This document shows, piece after piece, positions 1 to 8,229 of a stretch of 64,000 bases of DNA. The number at the start of each line of letters is the position of its first letter. Position 1 is the first letter of the stretch. The notes under the pieces are model-generated. The model had not been told where the DNA came from. It searched no databases and was given only the letters and a program-made list of their open reading frames with translations. The DNA is from Streptomyces sp. TRM68416 (GTDB lineage Bacteria > Actinomycetota > Actinomycetes > Streptomycetales > Streptomycetaceae), in contig NZ_JACVWU010000001.1 of the NCBI RefSeq assembly GCF_014596915.1, positions 310,001 through 374,000 on the forward strand, given 5' to 3'. Both the position numbers and the translations under genes were made by a program.

Positions 1-1026
1 GGAGCGGACCAGGTCGGCCACCTCCAGCCCGGTCGGCAGGGCGACCGTGACGCGGTCGCCGAGGCCGTAGTCCCGGCCCGCTTTGAGGTCGCTGGTGTCG
101 ACGGTGACCGTGGCGAGCTCCACCGGTGCGGCCCCTTCGGCGAGGGCCTCGGTGCCGTCCTGGGTGAGTTCGCCGTTGGTGTCGTCATCGGCGGTGCCGC
201 TGACGAGCTGCTCGACGCGCCACCAGGCGGCGGCCGCCCCGGGGTCGGCGGCCTCCACGAAGACGCGGCTCGCCGGCGCCTCGACCTCCGAGCCCTGCAC
301 CAGGGCGTGGGTGACGGTCGGCGCCGACCGCTTGTAGGTCAGGGCCCGCAGGTTTCCCAGGCCCGCGCTGAAGCGGGCCGTCGCGGTCAGATCGGCGGGC
401 GCGTACACCTCGAACTCGATCTGGGACGCGGTCTGACGGGTGCGGAAGCCGAGGCCTCCGCCGTCGATCGCCACCCTGCGGCAGGCGGCGAGGAGCCCCT
501 CGAAGCGGGTGGTGACGCTCGTCGTCGTGCCGACTCCCGTGACGGCGGCGAGGGCGAAGTTCGGGATCTGACGGTCGGCCAGGGCGCCGGGCCCGCAGTT
601 GACGTTCACCAGGGTGCGGATGATCGTCTCGGCGTTCGTGCTCGTGAGCGAGTACGAGGCGGTGTCGGGCTGGTTGGTCCAGGTGACGGCCGGGTCGGCG
701 AAGGTGATGTAGCCGGCGGGTACGGCCAGGTCGTCGCTGAAGTTCACCCGCACCCGGCCCGGCGGGGCCTCGCCCTCGCCGCCGATGCCCCAGGAGAAGT
801 CCTGGCTGATCTCCATGGGGCCGGCCATCCAGATGTCGTCGTCGCGGATGACGACCAGGCGGTTGCCGGGCTGCAGCTGCGCGATGACGTACGGGTGGGC
901 GACCAGGTCCACGCTGCCGGATCCGGGCTCGTTGAACCGCATGGTGGCGTCCAGCGACGTCCAGTCGGCGAGCGGGTCACCCTGCACCGTGAGGTTCTCG
1001 TCGGTGACGAGGAGCTGGATCGTCAA
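1..1026 (-). CDS. Phage tail protein, siphovirus ReqiPepy6 Gp37-like (C-terminus off the window)
   Basis: The reading frame runs off the left edge, with 342 codons in view. It begins MTIQLLVTDENLTVQGDPL and has beta-rich, tail-hub-like sequence (PGSGSVDLVAHPYVIAQL, GNRLVVIRDDDIWMAGPM) that I recognise from Gp37-like proteins of actinophages, which sit at the tail tip. The start is TTG at 1026: it is the only usable codon after the in-frame stop of the upstream gene at 1039 to 1041, and a purine-rich GAGGGGG stretch precedes it. It follows the distal tail gene by 12 bases, so it belongs to the tail operon. The family match is from memory, and the exact role in adsorption is not known. Confidence 0.75.
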   Translation of the reverse strand, partial: MTIQLLVTDENLTVQGDPLADWTSLDATMRFNEPGSGSVDLVAHPYVIAQLQPGNRLVVIRDDDIWMAGPMEISQDFSWGIGGEGEAPPGRVRVNFSDDLAVPAGYITFADPAVTWTNQPDTASYSLTSTNAETIIRTLVNVNCGPGALADRQIPNFALAAVTGVGTTTSVTTRFEGLLAACRRVAIDGGGLGFRTRQTASQIEFEVYAPADLTATARFSAGLGNLRALTYKRSAPTVTHALVQGSEVEAPASRVFVEAADPGAAAAWWRVEQLVSGTADDDTNGELTQDGTEALAEGAAPVELATVTVDTSDLKAGRDYGLGDRVTVALPTGLEVADLVRS

Positions 1027-1038
1027 CGCCCCACCCCC

Positions 1039-2001
1039 TCACGCGGTCTCGTAGCGGGGGTTGAAGGTGAGGTCTACGGCCGATCCCGGGCCGCTGCCGT
1101 CGAGCTGGAAGGTGACCGGGGTGTCGCCCGGGTCCAGGCCCCACAGGGTCGCGTCGGGCCAGTTGAGGGCGCCGACCCAGTTGTCACCGTTCTGGTAGCG
1201 CACCTGCGGCGGGTCGGTGCGGACGGTGACCTGCTGCCCGGGCAGCAGGCTGCCGTGCCCGATCGACGGATCGTTGGGGTCCAGCACGAAGGACTCGCCC
1301 GTATCGGTGCGGGTGAAGGTGACCAGTGATGCCGGGCCGGTGATCGTCCATGCGGGCCACACCACCACATCACCGGGGTTGGTGACCGTGGTCGCGCCGA
1401 GCACCTGCGACGAGCTCACGGACGGGTAGGGCTGCAGGAAGTCCTCTCCGCTGCCCTGCTCGCGGTGGACCATGACCGTCTCGGCGTCCACCCAGTACGG
1501 GTCCTCGCACCACAGCGTGACGACCGCACTGTCCCAGGTGATGCCGGTCGCCACCCGGCCGCGCCCGTCCCACCCGTCCTGGTAGTGGACGGCGATGGTG
1601 CGCCGGGTGCCGTCCGGCCGGGCCACTTCCAGCAACCCGGGCCCGTCCCGCAGGGTGCGGGTGAACGCCCTCGCCAAGGCTCGCCAGTTCGCCGTGAACG
1701 CCAGATGATCGGCGCCCTTCACCAGCACCGGCCACACGATCGTGCGCGGCTGCGGCTGCACGTGCCTGAGCCTGGCCCCGCCGCGCGGATGCGGGTCCGA
1801 CGTCAGCGTGTAAGGCGCCGCCCCGAGGCCGGACACCCCCTCGGCGAGGGCGTACCAGTCGGCGGCCAGGTCGGTCATCGGCCACCGGGTCCCGGCGGGG
1901 TCGACGTACGTGATCGACGCGTAGCCGATCTCGGGCAGGTCGACCGGCGGCGGTGTCTCGGGCTGTGGCGGGGTGAGGACCGGTGCTGTGATCAGGGGCA
2001 T
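1039..2001 (-). CDS. Phage distal tail protein (Dit-like)
   Basis: A 320-residue protein following directly on the tape measure gene (TAG and ATG abut at 2001/2002). In siphophages this slot encodes the distal tail protein that joins the tube to the tip complex. The sequence has the expected beta-rich N-terminus (residues about 25 to 80, ITYVDPAGTRWPMTD) and a C-terminal galectin-like region rich in Trp, Thr and Val (residues about 200 to 315). The proline-rich N-terminus (TAPVLTPPQPETPPPVDLP) is unusual but common in actinophage homologues. Assignment rests on position plus general resemblance to phage tail-family proteins. Confidence 0.75.
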   Translation of the reverse strand: MPLITAPVLTPPQPETPPPVDLPEIGYASITYVDPAGTRWPMTDLAADWYALAEGVSGLGAAPYTLTSDPHPRGGARLRHVQPQPRTIVWPVLVKGADHLAFTANWRALARAFTRTLRDGPGLLEVARPDGTRRTIAVHYQDGWDGRGRVATGITWDSAVVTLWCEDPYWVDAETVMVHREQGSGEDFLQPYPSVSSSQVLGATTVTNPGDVVVWPAWTITGPASLVTFTRTDTGESFVLDPNDPSIGHGSLLPGQQVTVRTDPPQVRYQNGDNWVGALNWPDATLWGLDPGDTPVTFQLDGSGPGSAVDLTFNPRYETA

Positions 2002-4818
2002 CTACCGGGGCCTCCCCACGCGCTGCCGCGCCTCTTCCTGCCGCTGCAGCAGCCGCAGGTCCTCCACGCTGATCACCGACCGGCGCGGGTAGACGTTGTA
2101 CGTGACCCGAGGTGCCCCATCGCTGCCGGCCGTCGACGCGGCCGCAGGGGCAAGACGTCCCGAGGCCGCTGCCCGGGCTGTGGGCAGGGGAAGCATCTTG
2201 GCGTTGAGGGCGTCGAAGAGTGCTTCGCCGTAGTGCTCGACGGCCGCCGCCTTGATCATGTACTCGCCGGTCGATCCCCACAGCAGGATGGAGTCCGACG
2301 TGGGGGTGCCCGGGCCCCGCAGCAGTCCGCCGTCGGGGAAGCCCGGGATGGGGCCGCCGTGCGCACGGCGGATCGGGCCGCCCTGCGCCCTGAACATGTT
2401 GGCCTGCTGCTCCAGCAGGTTCGCGGTCGTGGACGGCGCCGACCCGATGGTCTGGAACACCGACGTGTACGTCACGGTCACCGAGGCCGAGGCGCTCTTG
2501 CCGTCGAACTTCTTCAGCCGCGCCTCGGCGTCCGCGATCTTCTTCTTCAGGTCCTCGATCTCGCCCTTGAGGTACGCCTTCTTCTCCGAGGGCGCCTTCC
2601 TCAGCCGTTCCTTGGCCTCGGCCAGCTTCTGCTTGAGGTCTTCCAGGTTTCCCTTGAGCTTGGCCGTCTTGTCGGGGGTCTTGAGGATCTGGTCTGCCAG
2701 CGCCCTGGCCTCTTCGCGGTTGAGGCCCATCTGCATGGCGTTGGCGATGAGCTGCTGGCGGCCGCGCTCGTAGATGCCGTTGACCGTCTCCCACGACTCG
2801 CCCGACTCGCGTGCTGCCGCGGCGGCCTCGTCGGTCTTCGCCGCAAGGTCGGTCAGGGAACTCGCTGCGGCCCGCTGCTTTTCGGTGTTGAGGACGAGTT
2901 TCCCGCGCTGCATGTCGAGGACGCCGGCGTTCTCCTGCGCCGCCTTTGATGCGGCGTCGATGGCGGCCTCGAAGCCGATCATCCCCGACAGGCCGGCGCG
3001 GTTGACGTCGTTGAGGGCGACGAGGCTCTGACGCAGCCCGTCGGCGCTGGCCTTCTGCGCGTCGAGCTGGCCCTGCACCTTCTGGGCCTGCTCGCCGAAC
3101 AGGCCCATGCTCTGCGCCGCCAGCTCCTGCTCCAGGCGCTGCCCGGCCAGGGCGTCCTCGTAGTCGTCGAGCTTCTCGCGCAGCCCGTCGGTGCTCTTGC
3201 CCTGCGCCTCCAGCTGCTTGATGGTGCGTTCCAGCGCGGCCGCGGCCAGGTCGGCGTTGCCGTTGGACACCATGGACGCGAGCGCCTTGTCGAACGCGTC
3301 CAGGTCCTTCTTCGCGTTCTTGACTGGCGTGGAGTCCATGCCGAAGAACGACACGATGGACTGCTGCACCTGGTCCAGGCCCTCGGGGTCGACAACCTTC
3401 TGCAGGCTGTCGCCGAGCCCGGCCAGGTCCTTGCCGTAGACGCGCAGAGCCTCGCCGCTGACCTTGCCGGACTGGGCGAGCTCCGTGAGCGAGGTGGACA
3501 GTTTGTCGACGTCCGGCTTGGGTTTCTCGCTCTTGGACGCCAGGGAGTCCAGGCCGATGAGCAGCAGGCCCAGGCCGGTGCCGGCCATGGCGAGTTTCGC
3601 GGTGCGGGACAGGCCGCTGATGGCCGCGCCGACCCCGGCGAGCGCGCCGGGTGTGCCGGCGGCGGCCGCGCGCATGGCGCCGATCTGGACGCCGAGTGCG
3701 GCCATCGCGGCGCGGGCGGCGTCGGCGCCTGCGGCGGCGAGCTTGACGGCCTTGATGGCGATGGCCAGCTGCAGGAGCGTGGCGATTGCCTCGGGCGGTA
3801 CGGCCGCCGCGATCCCCGACAGGCCGTTGACGACCTCCAGCATGCTGACGCCGACCCCGGATCCGGCCTCCAGGACGTGCAGCAGCGCATCGGCGACGTT
3901 CTCCAGTGTGTCGAACACGACCGGCCCGGCCTGCTGGGTGTAGTCCCACCACTGGCTCAGCTCGGAGTTGTCGAACTCGCCGGACTCCAGCTTGGCCAGG
4001 AACACGGTCAGCCGGTCGATGCCGTGGTCGAGGGTCTGGTTCGTGAACCGCTCGAACCGGCCGGTCATCGCGTCGAACCCGGGGGTGCTGATGGCGCCGC
4101 CGACCAGGGTGATCAGCCGGTCGAACTGGGCCGAGGTGCCTTTCACCAGGCCCGTGGTGTGCGGCAGCAGGGCGTTGGTGACGGCGATGCCCTTGGTGAA
4201 CGGGGCCATCACGTCGTCGGCCAGGGCGTCGGACCACTCCTGGTAGTTGTCCTTCAGGATGCCGACGGCGACCGCTGCTTCCCGCGTGGCCGGGGGGAGT
4301 TTCTCCAGCTGCCGCTGGTACTCCGCTTGCGCCTTGACAGCCTCCTGCGAGCCGGCGCCCGAGGACCTGACGGCCTCCTCGTACTTCTCCTGGGCGTCGA
4401 CGGCCTCGCCGATGGCGGAGATCTGCGGGCCCAGGGCGAGCGCGTAGGCGCCGGCCGCCACGGCGACGGCGCCGAGCTGCCCGGCGACCGCGGCCGCCGA
4501 TCCCGCCAGGCCCGCGGCCGCCGGGATCGCCGCCGGCAGCAGGCTGATCAGGTTCGCCTTGAGGGACTCGCCGAGCCGGTCGGAGGCGTCCGAGAGATCG
4601 CCCATGCTGCGCCGGACGATGGAGGTCCGGTCGTCGACGAGACGCTGGGCGTCGGCCAGGGTGAGGAACCGGCCCTGCAGGTCCCGCAGGCTTCCGTCGG
4701 CGCCCGCGGCGATGCCGGCCAGCCGCAGCCTGAGCCGGTCCGCCGAGTCGGCGGTGCCGTCCATGACCCGGCTCAGCTCATCGCGCCCGGCAAGGGTGAA
4801 GGTAAGGCGCTCCGCCAC
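2002..4818 (-). CDS. Phage tape measure protein
   Basis: A 938-residue protein, the longest of the tail cluster, lying directly after the G/GT chaperone genes as in lambda-like phages. It shows the family hallmarks: an Ala/Gly-rich hydrophobic stretch near residues 50 to 130, a second near 340 to 425 (LAMAGTGLGLLLIGLD), long charged helical segments, and a coiled-coil near residues 720 to 790 (KKIADAEARLKKFDG). Tape measure proteins fix tail length at roughly 0.15 nm per residue, which predicts a tail near 140 nm here. The C-terminus (residues about 800 to 938) contains a glycine/proline-rich segment. The start ATG at 4818 is close behind the GT stop at 4833. Confidence 0.92.
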   Translation of the reverse strand: MAERLTFTLAGRDELSRVMDGTADSADRLRLRLAGIAAGADGSLRDLQGRFLTLADAQRLVDDRTSIVRRSMGDLSDASDRLGESLKANLISLLPAAIPAAAGLAGSAAAVAGQLGAVAVAAGAYALALGPQISAIGEAVDAQEKYEEAVRSSGAGSQEAVKAQAEYQRQLEKLPPATREAAVAVGILKDNYQEWSDALADDVMAPFTKGIAVTNALLPHTTGLVKGTSAQFDRLITLVGGAISTPGFDAMTGRFERFTNQTLDHGIDRLTVFLAKLESGEFDNSELSQWWDYTQQAGPVVFDTLENVADALLHVLEAGSGVGVSMLEVVNGLSGIAAAVPPEAIATLLQLAIAIKAVKLAAAGADAARAAMAALGVQIGAMRAAAAGTPGALAGVGAAISGLSRTAKLAMAGTGLGLLLIGLDSLASKSEKPKPDVDKLSTSLTELAQSGKVSGEALRVYGKDLAGLGDSLQKVVDPEGLDQVQQSIVSFFGMDSTPVKNAKKDLDAFDKALASMVSNGNADLAAAALERTIKQLEAQGKSTDGLREKLDDYEDALAGQRLEQELAAQSMGLFGEQAQKVQGQLDAQKASADGLRQSLVALNDVNRAGLSGMIGFEAAIDAASKAAQENAGVLDMQRGKLVLNTEKQRAAASSLTDLAAKTDEAAAAARESGESWETVNGIYERGRQQLIANAMQMGLNREEARALADQILKTPDKTAKLKGNLEDLKQKLAEAKERLRKAPSEKKAYLKGEIEDLKKKIADAEARLKKFDGKSASASVTVTYTSVFQTIGSAPSTTANLLEQQANMFRAQGGPIRRAHGGPIPGFPDGGLLRGPGTPTSDSILLWGSTGEYMIKAAAVEHYGEALFDALNAKMLPLPTARAAASGRLAPAAASTAGSDGAPRVTYNVYPRRSVISVEDLRLLQRQEEARQRVGRPR

Positions 4819-4832
4819 CGGTCACCCCCTCT

Positions 4833-5404
4833 TCACCGTGCAGCGATGTGATGCTGCAGCCAGACGACCGCCGACTCGAACTCCTCGACGGACAGCCGCC
4901 GGATCTCCCAGGGCCTGATGTGCAGGTAGTGCGCGAGCAGCCACCGGTACTCGTGGATCAGTCCGCGGAGGTTTTCCGCCGGCGCACCAAGTGGCCTTTT
5001 CCCAGCGCGTCGAGCGCGGCGTCGACGTCGGCGGGGTCCTGCGCGAGCTTGCGCAGGTGCGGGGTGAGCACGTCGATCGTGCTGTCCTCGTTCTTGGCGA
5101 GGGCCTCGCGCATCACGTTGGTCAGCGCCTCGTCGATCTCGGCGCGCTCGATGCGTGCCCGCAGGCGGCGGCGCCAGCCGGGGACGTCGAACGTGGCGAA
5201 GTCGAGGCCGGGTTCGTCGCGGCGGCGGAACGCCCACATGACGGCGCGCATGGCGGTGGGGTCCTGGTTCTGCAGCCGCGCCTCGACTCCCCGCCAGGGG
5301 ACGTCGCCCATGGCCTCCTCGATCGCGGCCGCCTCCAGGGCCGACAGATCGTCGGTCGACACCCGCTGCTCGGTGCCGTCGTCCTGCACGTGAGTAATGA
5401 TCAT
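4833..5404 (-). CDS. Tail assembly chaperone GT, made by -1 ribosomal frameshift
   Basis: The upstream frame starting at 5404 ends at 4958, but a second frame continues without a stop to 4833 and encodes a coherent C-terminal domain (ENLRGLIHEYRWLLAHYLHI, then RPWEIRRLSVEEFESAVVWL). The frames meet at a GGGAAAA heptamer at 4997 to 5003, which lies in phase as G GGA AAA in the upstream frame, so a -1 slip joins them exactly. This is the layout of lambda G and GT and many long-tailed phages, in which the minor GT product loads tail tube subunits onto the tape measure. The fusion would be about 190 residues. Confidence 0.85.
4958..5404 (-). CDS. Tail assembly chaperone G (unshifted product)
   Basis: A 148-residue protein (MIITHVQDDGTEQRVSTDD) between the tail-completion gene and the tape measure gene, the standard position for the G-type tail assembly chaperone. 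It is largely helical and acidic in its first two thirds and ends with a basic tail (LVRRRKTSAD) read only when the ribosome does not slip at 4997 to 5003. It is expected to be the major product and to keep the tape measure protein soluble during tail assembly. Start ATG at 5404 has a weak purine-rich stretch (AGAAAGGG) in front. Confidence 0.8.
   Translation of the reverse strand: MIITHVQDDGTEQRVSTDDLSALEAAAIEEAMGDVPWRGVEARLQNQDPTAMRAVMWAFRRRDEPGLDFATFDVPGWRRRLRARIERAEIDEALTNVMREALAKNEDSTIDVLTPHLRKLAQDPADVDAALDALGKGHLVRRRKTSAD
4997..5003 (-). other. Programmed -1 frameshift slippery heptamer GGGAAAA
   Basis: On the minus strand the codons read CTG GGA AAA GGC, giving the X XXY YYZ heptamer G GGA AAA. 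Both tRNAs can re-pair after a one-base backward slip (GGG and AAA). It lies 13 codons before the zero-frame stop and opens directly into the frame that runs to 4833. The position between tail tube and tape measure genes is where this device is conserved in dsDNA phages. Confidence 0.85.
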
Positions 5405-5416
5405 GGTTGCCCTTTC

Positions 5417-5923
5417 TTACTGAAGATCCCGGCGGACGTCGTCGAGGATCCGTGCGACCTCGGCACGCATCCGCGGCGTGCCGGCCTGCACGGTGCGCGA
5501 CCACCAGCCGGTGGGCCGGGCCCACTGCGTCACCCACCGCTTGCGGTTGCCGAACACCGGATGCCGCACCCGCCCGTTCTCGATCACCCACGGCATGTTC
5601 CGCAGGTCCTCGGGCAAGCGGGAGCGGTCCAGCCACACCCGGGCGCCCGGCGCGGTGCCCTGGCGGACGCTGATTCGCACCGCGCCCGCCAGCGTGGCGC
5701 GCAGCGGCCTGGTGGTTGGCGACGGGCCGCCGCGGACCTTGCGGCCCGGGCCCGGCAGCTGCACGCCGCGGATGGCCGTCTGCAGGTCTTTCTGCAGGGG
5801 TTCGGCCGCCCGCCGGATCCGGCGGGACATGTTGCGACGCACGCGCGGGCCGCCCGCCCTGCGCAGGCGGCGGGACAGCTCCACCAGCTGGCCCGTGCCG
5901 GTGATCTGGACCGAGCTCGGCAT
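5417..5923 (-). CDS. HK97 gp10-like / tail-completion minor structural protein
   Basis: A 168-residue basic protein starting MPSSVQITGTGQLVELSRRL at 5923, preceded by GAGGGAGGG, which decides this start over longer in-frame options. The pattern of an N-terminal helix (RRLRRAGG), a basic middle and a C-terminal helical end (RAEVARILDDVRRDL) fits the HK97 gp10-like family of head-tail or tail-completion proteins. It lies between the tail tube and the G chaperone. In most siphophages this slot follows the connector and precedes the tube, so here its order relative to the tube is slightly different. Function is inferred from family and context. Confidence 0.6.
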   Translation of the reverse strand: MPSSVQITGTGQLVELSRRLRRAGGPRVRRNMSRRIRRAAEPLQKDLQTAIRGVQLPGPGRKVRGGPSPTTRPLRATLAGAVRISVRQGTAPGARVWLDRSRLPEDLRNMPWVIENGRVRHPVFGNRKRWVTQWARPTGWWSRTVQAGTPRMRAEVARILDDVRRDLQ

Positions 5924-5939
5924 CGTCCCTCCCTCGGGC

Positions 5940-6419
5940 TCAGGCGGGGATGGTGACGTTCTCGGCGGGCTCGCTGGTGATGGCGAACTGGGCCATGATC
6001 TGCGCCGCCTGGTCGAGTTCGCGGACCTTGGCCTGCGAGGTGACCGTGACGGGGTAGACGTCCATCGTCTGCCCCGCGACGTCGCCCTCGTCCATCCACA
6101 CGATGAACCCCGTGGCCTCACGCACCAGGAGGGTGCGCACGTCGTCGCCGTCCTTGGACGCCCAGAACGTCAGAGACGAGTCGGCGGCGGTGATCTCTCC
6201 GCCCACGACCGGCGTGAACCTGCTGCCGAGGGCGGGGGTGGGCACAGTGCCGGAGGTGGTCTGCCAGCCCGCCATGGCGCCGGTCTCGCCCTCCAGCGCC
6301 GTGCCCGCGTTGATCTCGGAGCGGGTCGGCGCGCTCTTGTTGGCGACCGCCGGCAGCCACAGCACCTTCGTGATGCCGCGCCGGTAGTAGCGGGTGGACG
6401 CGTTGATCGGAGTGGACAT
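5940..6419 (-). CDS. Phage major tail (tube) protein
   Basis: A 159-residue protein starting MSTPINASTRYYRRGITKVL. The N-terminus resembles tail-tube subunits of actinophages (RRGITKVLWLPAVANKSAPT, then TRSEINAGTALE), with a beta-rich core and an acidic FIVWMDEGDVAG segment near residue 105. It is upstream of the G/GT frameshift pair and tape measure gene, as major tail proteins are. It overlaps the preceding small gene by an ATGA junction at 6419 to 6421, so translation is coupled. It should polymerise as rings around the tape measure protein. Confidence 0.82.
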   Translation of the reverse strand: MSTPINASTRYYRRGITKVLWLPAVANKSAPTRSEINAGTALEGETGAMAGWQTTSGTVPTPALGSRFTPVVGGEITAADSSLTFWASKDGDDVRTLLVREATGFIVWMDEGDVAGQTMDVYPVTVTSQAKVRELDQAAQIMAQFAITSEPAENVTIPA

Positions 6420-6583
6420 CAGCCCTCACTTCCCTTCCGCCGACGGCCCTTCGCCGCGGCCGTCGTCGTCTTGTCCTGCCGGCTGGTGACCTGCCAGCCG
6501 GACGCCTGGTAGTGAGGCACCGACACCTCCTCCACCTCGATCTGCTGGTCTACCTCGGGATGCGTCATCGTCACGCGGCTCAT
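6419..6583 (-). CDS. Small phage protein, 54 aa, unknown function
   Basis: A short frame (MSRVTMTHPEVDQQIEVEEV at its N-terminus, basic KGRRRKGSEG at its C-terminus) fitted exactly between two structural genes. Its ATG overlaps the stop of the gene at 6580 and its own stop overlaps the tail tube ATG, giving two ATGA couplings in a row. That arrangement, codon use like its neighbours and the absence of other sense make it a convincing gene although it is very short. Small proteins with a WQVTS-like segment at this place are common in Streptomyces phages; no function is known to me. Confidence 0.7.
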   Translation of the reverse strand: MSRVTMTHPEVDQQIEVEEVSVPHYQASGWQVTSRQDKTTTAAAKGRRRKGSEG

Positions 6584-6912
6584 GAGACGGGCACCCGGAT
6601 CACGGCGACGTCGAGGGACGTGACGGCGTCGTAGGTGATGGACGCCCGGCCCGTGGCGGGATCCCGGTAGTCGTTGGTGACGGGGATCGCCTCCACAGCG
6701 CCCGCCGCCACCGGCACCGGGCGGTCGGCGATCGCCAGACCGTTCACCGTGCCCGGGGTTACCAGCGTCACCGTGTGGGAGCTGGCGTCGCCGTTACGCA
6801 CCAGCAGCACCACACCTGCCCCGGTCTGGCAGTCGTCTCCGCCTGCCGCTGCCGGACCGTACGGCACTTCTGCGCCCGCCAGTCCCACCACAGTTGTGGT
6901 CAGTGCACCCAT
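6580..6912 (-). CDS. Phage structural protein, probable head/tail-associated, 110 aa
   Basis: The start MGALTTTVVGLAGAEV at 6912 is chosen because AGAGG lies in front and the longer frame upstream is Arg/Pro-rich non-protein-like sequence. The product is 110 residues, beta-rich with many Val, Thr and Ala, and could be a decoration or tail-associated protein (DGDASSHTVTLVTPG-like turns in the middle). It lies between the 152-residue neck or terminator protein and the small protein before the tail tube. I do not recognise a specific family. Its stop overlaps the next ATG. Confidence 0.6.
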   Translation of the reverse strand: MGALTTTVVGLAGAEVPYGPAAAGGDDCQTGAGVVLLVRNGDASSHTVTLVTPGTVNGLAIADRPVPVAAGAVEAIPVTNDYRDPATGRASITYDAVTSLDVAVIRVPVS

Positions 6913-6926
6913 GCGCTTGGTCCTCT

Positions 6927-7385
6927 CTACGTGAAGGCGCGGCCGGCCACCGTCAGCAGCAGCAGTGCCTGTACGCCGTCGTCGGTCTGGTCCTGCGTGA
7001 GCTGGCTCGCCTCGATCGCCGCCTCCAGCTCCGGCAGGCCGAGGGTCGGGTCCTTGCTCAGCCACGCCTCCACCCGCGCGCCGATCTCGTACGCGCGTTT
7101 GCGGGCGGCCGGCACGTCGCCGTCGCCCCGGGCGGCGATCGCCGCGACGGTGATCTGGAACTGTTCCTCGCGGCGGGTGCCCAGTCCGCTCCAGCCGCCG
7201 AGGGTCTGGGCAGCCTGCATGTCGCCGGCCGGGTCGCCGTCGAAGCCGATGATCAGCCAGTCCGGCGCGTCGTCGTCAGTGACCTCCGGGCCGTCCGCCA
7301 CCACGACACCCGCCAGCTCGGCCTTGGTCTCCGCGTTGCCCAGCACCACCAGGGCGTCGATCACATCAGGTACTCGGGATCCCAT
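6927..7385 (-). CDS. Putative tail terminator / neck protein
   Basis: A 152-residue acidic, helical and beta mixed protein (MGSRVPDVIDALVVLG) immediately after the head-tail connector (stop TAG at 7386 abuts ATG at 7385). In siphophages this slot usually encodes the tail terminator or a neck component that caps the tail tube. The sequence pattern, with an N-terminal helix for domain pairing, a central beta strand PDWLIIGFDGDP and a C-terminal helix of GVQALLLLTVAGRAF, is compatible with that family, but I cannot confirm it by motif. Function is an inference from order. Confidence 0.55.
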   Translation of the reverse strand: MGSRVPDVIDALVVLGNAETKAELAGVVVADGPEVTDDDAPDWLIIGFDGDPAGDMQAAQTLGGWSGLGTRREEQFQITVAAIAARGDGDVPAARKRAYEIGARVEAWLSKDPTLGLPELEAAIEASQLTQDQTDDGVQALLLLTVAGRAFT

Positions 7386-8213
7386 CTATGCCATCCCTGG
7401 GGGTAGTTGGTCGGGCGCCAGGAGCTCCAGGGCCCGGTTGGGTACGGCGTAGCCGAGGCCGGGGATCGGCTCCGTCACGCTGTAGTCGTCGCCGCCGCCG
7501 GCCACGCCGCCGCGGCGGCCGGGACGCTGTGTGCGCCACAGGTGCTGCAGGATGATCCGCGCACCGCCGGTGATGTTCTCCTCGACGACCGGACGCCCGG
7601 CGGTGTAGGCGGCCCGCAGCGGACCGCACAGCAGGCCGCCGTCCTTGCGGCGGACGATGCCGGTCTCACCGTCCAGGTCCAGATCGGTGACGTCGTAGGT
7701 GGTGCCGCCGTCCAGGACCGGCGTCACGCTGGTCAGTGAGCGGGCCGGGGTCTGGCGCAGCGCGAGCAGCTCCACCGGGCCGACGTCGTGGTCCTCCGTC
7801 ACCGGCCGCACCACGACCGGGCCCACGTAGTACTCCACCGCCCGCGTGGTGACGTTGTTCCAGTACCGGACCTCGTCGTCGTCCCGGTCGCTGTCCTTGA
7901 TGTTGAGGTGGGCCTTGGCGTCGGCCAGCGACAGGATCGCCGGCGGTGCCTCGGGCCAGACGTCGAAGACGTCCGTGTAGGCGTGCACCGGGCCGGTGAA
8001 CAGCCAGCGCACCGTGTGACGGCCGGGCTGCGTGGTGACGTAGTCGGCCAGATACCGGCCGGTGGTTGCGGGCGGGTTGGTCACGGCCGGGGTGGCGGTG
8101 GTGCCGTCCGGCAGGGTGATGGTGACGGCCGCCGTGTCGGCGTCGGTGAGGGTGCCGCCGGGGTCCCGGCACGGCGCGGTCAGGCGGGCGGTGGTTCCGA
8201 GGTCGTACGGCAC
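7386..8213 (-). CDS. Head-tail connector protein with N-terminal beta domain
   Basis: A 275-residue protein. Residues about 92 to 275 (ILSLADAKAHLNIKDSDRDD, then VTTRAVEYYVGPVV) match the gp6-like head-tail connector family, in which the N-terminal LADAKAHLNI helix is the most recognisable part. Residues 1 to 90 form an extra beta-rich, immunoglobulin-like module (AVTITLPDGTTATPAVTNPP) often fused to connectors in actinophages. It should form the ring below the portal through which DNA passes. It follows a hypothetical head gene and precedes the neck protein, which fits. Confidence 0.78.
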   Translation of the reverse strand: MPYDLGTTARLTAPCRDPGGTLTDADTAAVTITLPDGTTATPAVTNPPATTGRYLADYVTTQPGRHTVRWLFTGPVHAYTDVFDVWPEAPPAILSLADAKAHLNIKDSDRDDDEVRYWNNVTTRAVEYYVGPVVVRPVTEDHDVGPVELLALRQTPARSLTSVTPVLDGGTTYDVTDLDLDGETGIVRRKDGGLLCGPLRAAYTAGRPVVEENITGGARIILQHLWRTQRPGRRGGVAGGGDDYSVTEPIPGLGYAVPNRALELLAPDQLPPGMA

Positions 8214-8229
8214 GGCTCACCTCCCGCGC

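Noticed and set aside
1370..4237. A 955-codon frame on the minus strand in another phase of the tape measure gene
   Set aside because: The Arg/Pro-rich product has no resemblance to a protein, while the overlapping tape measure gene is clear.
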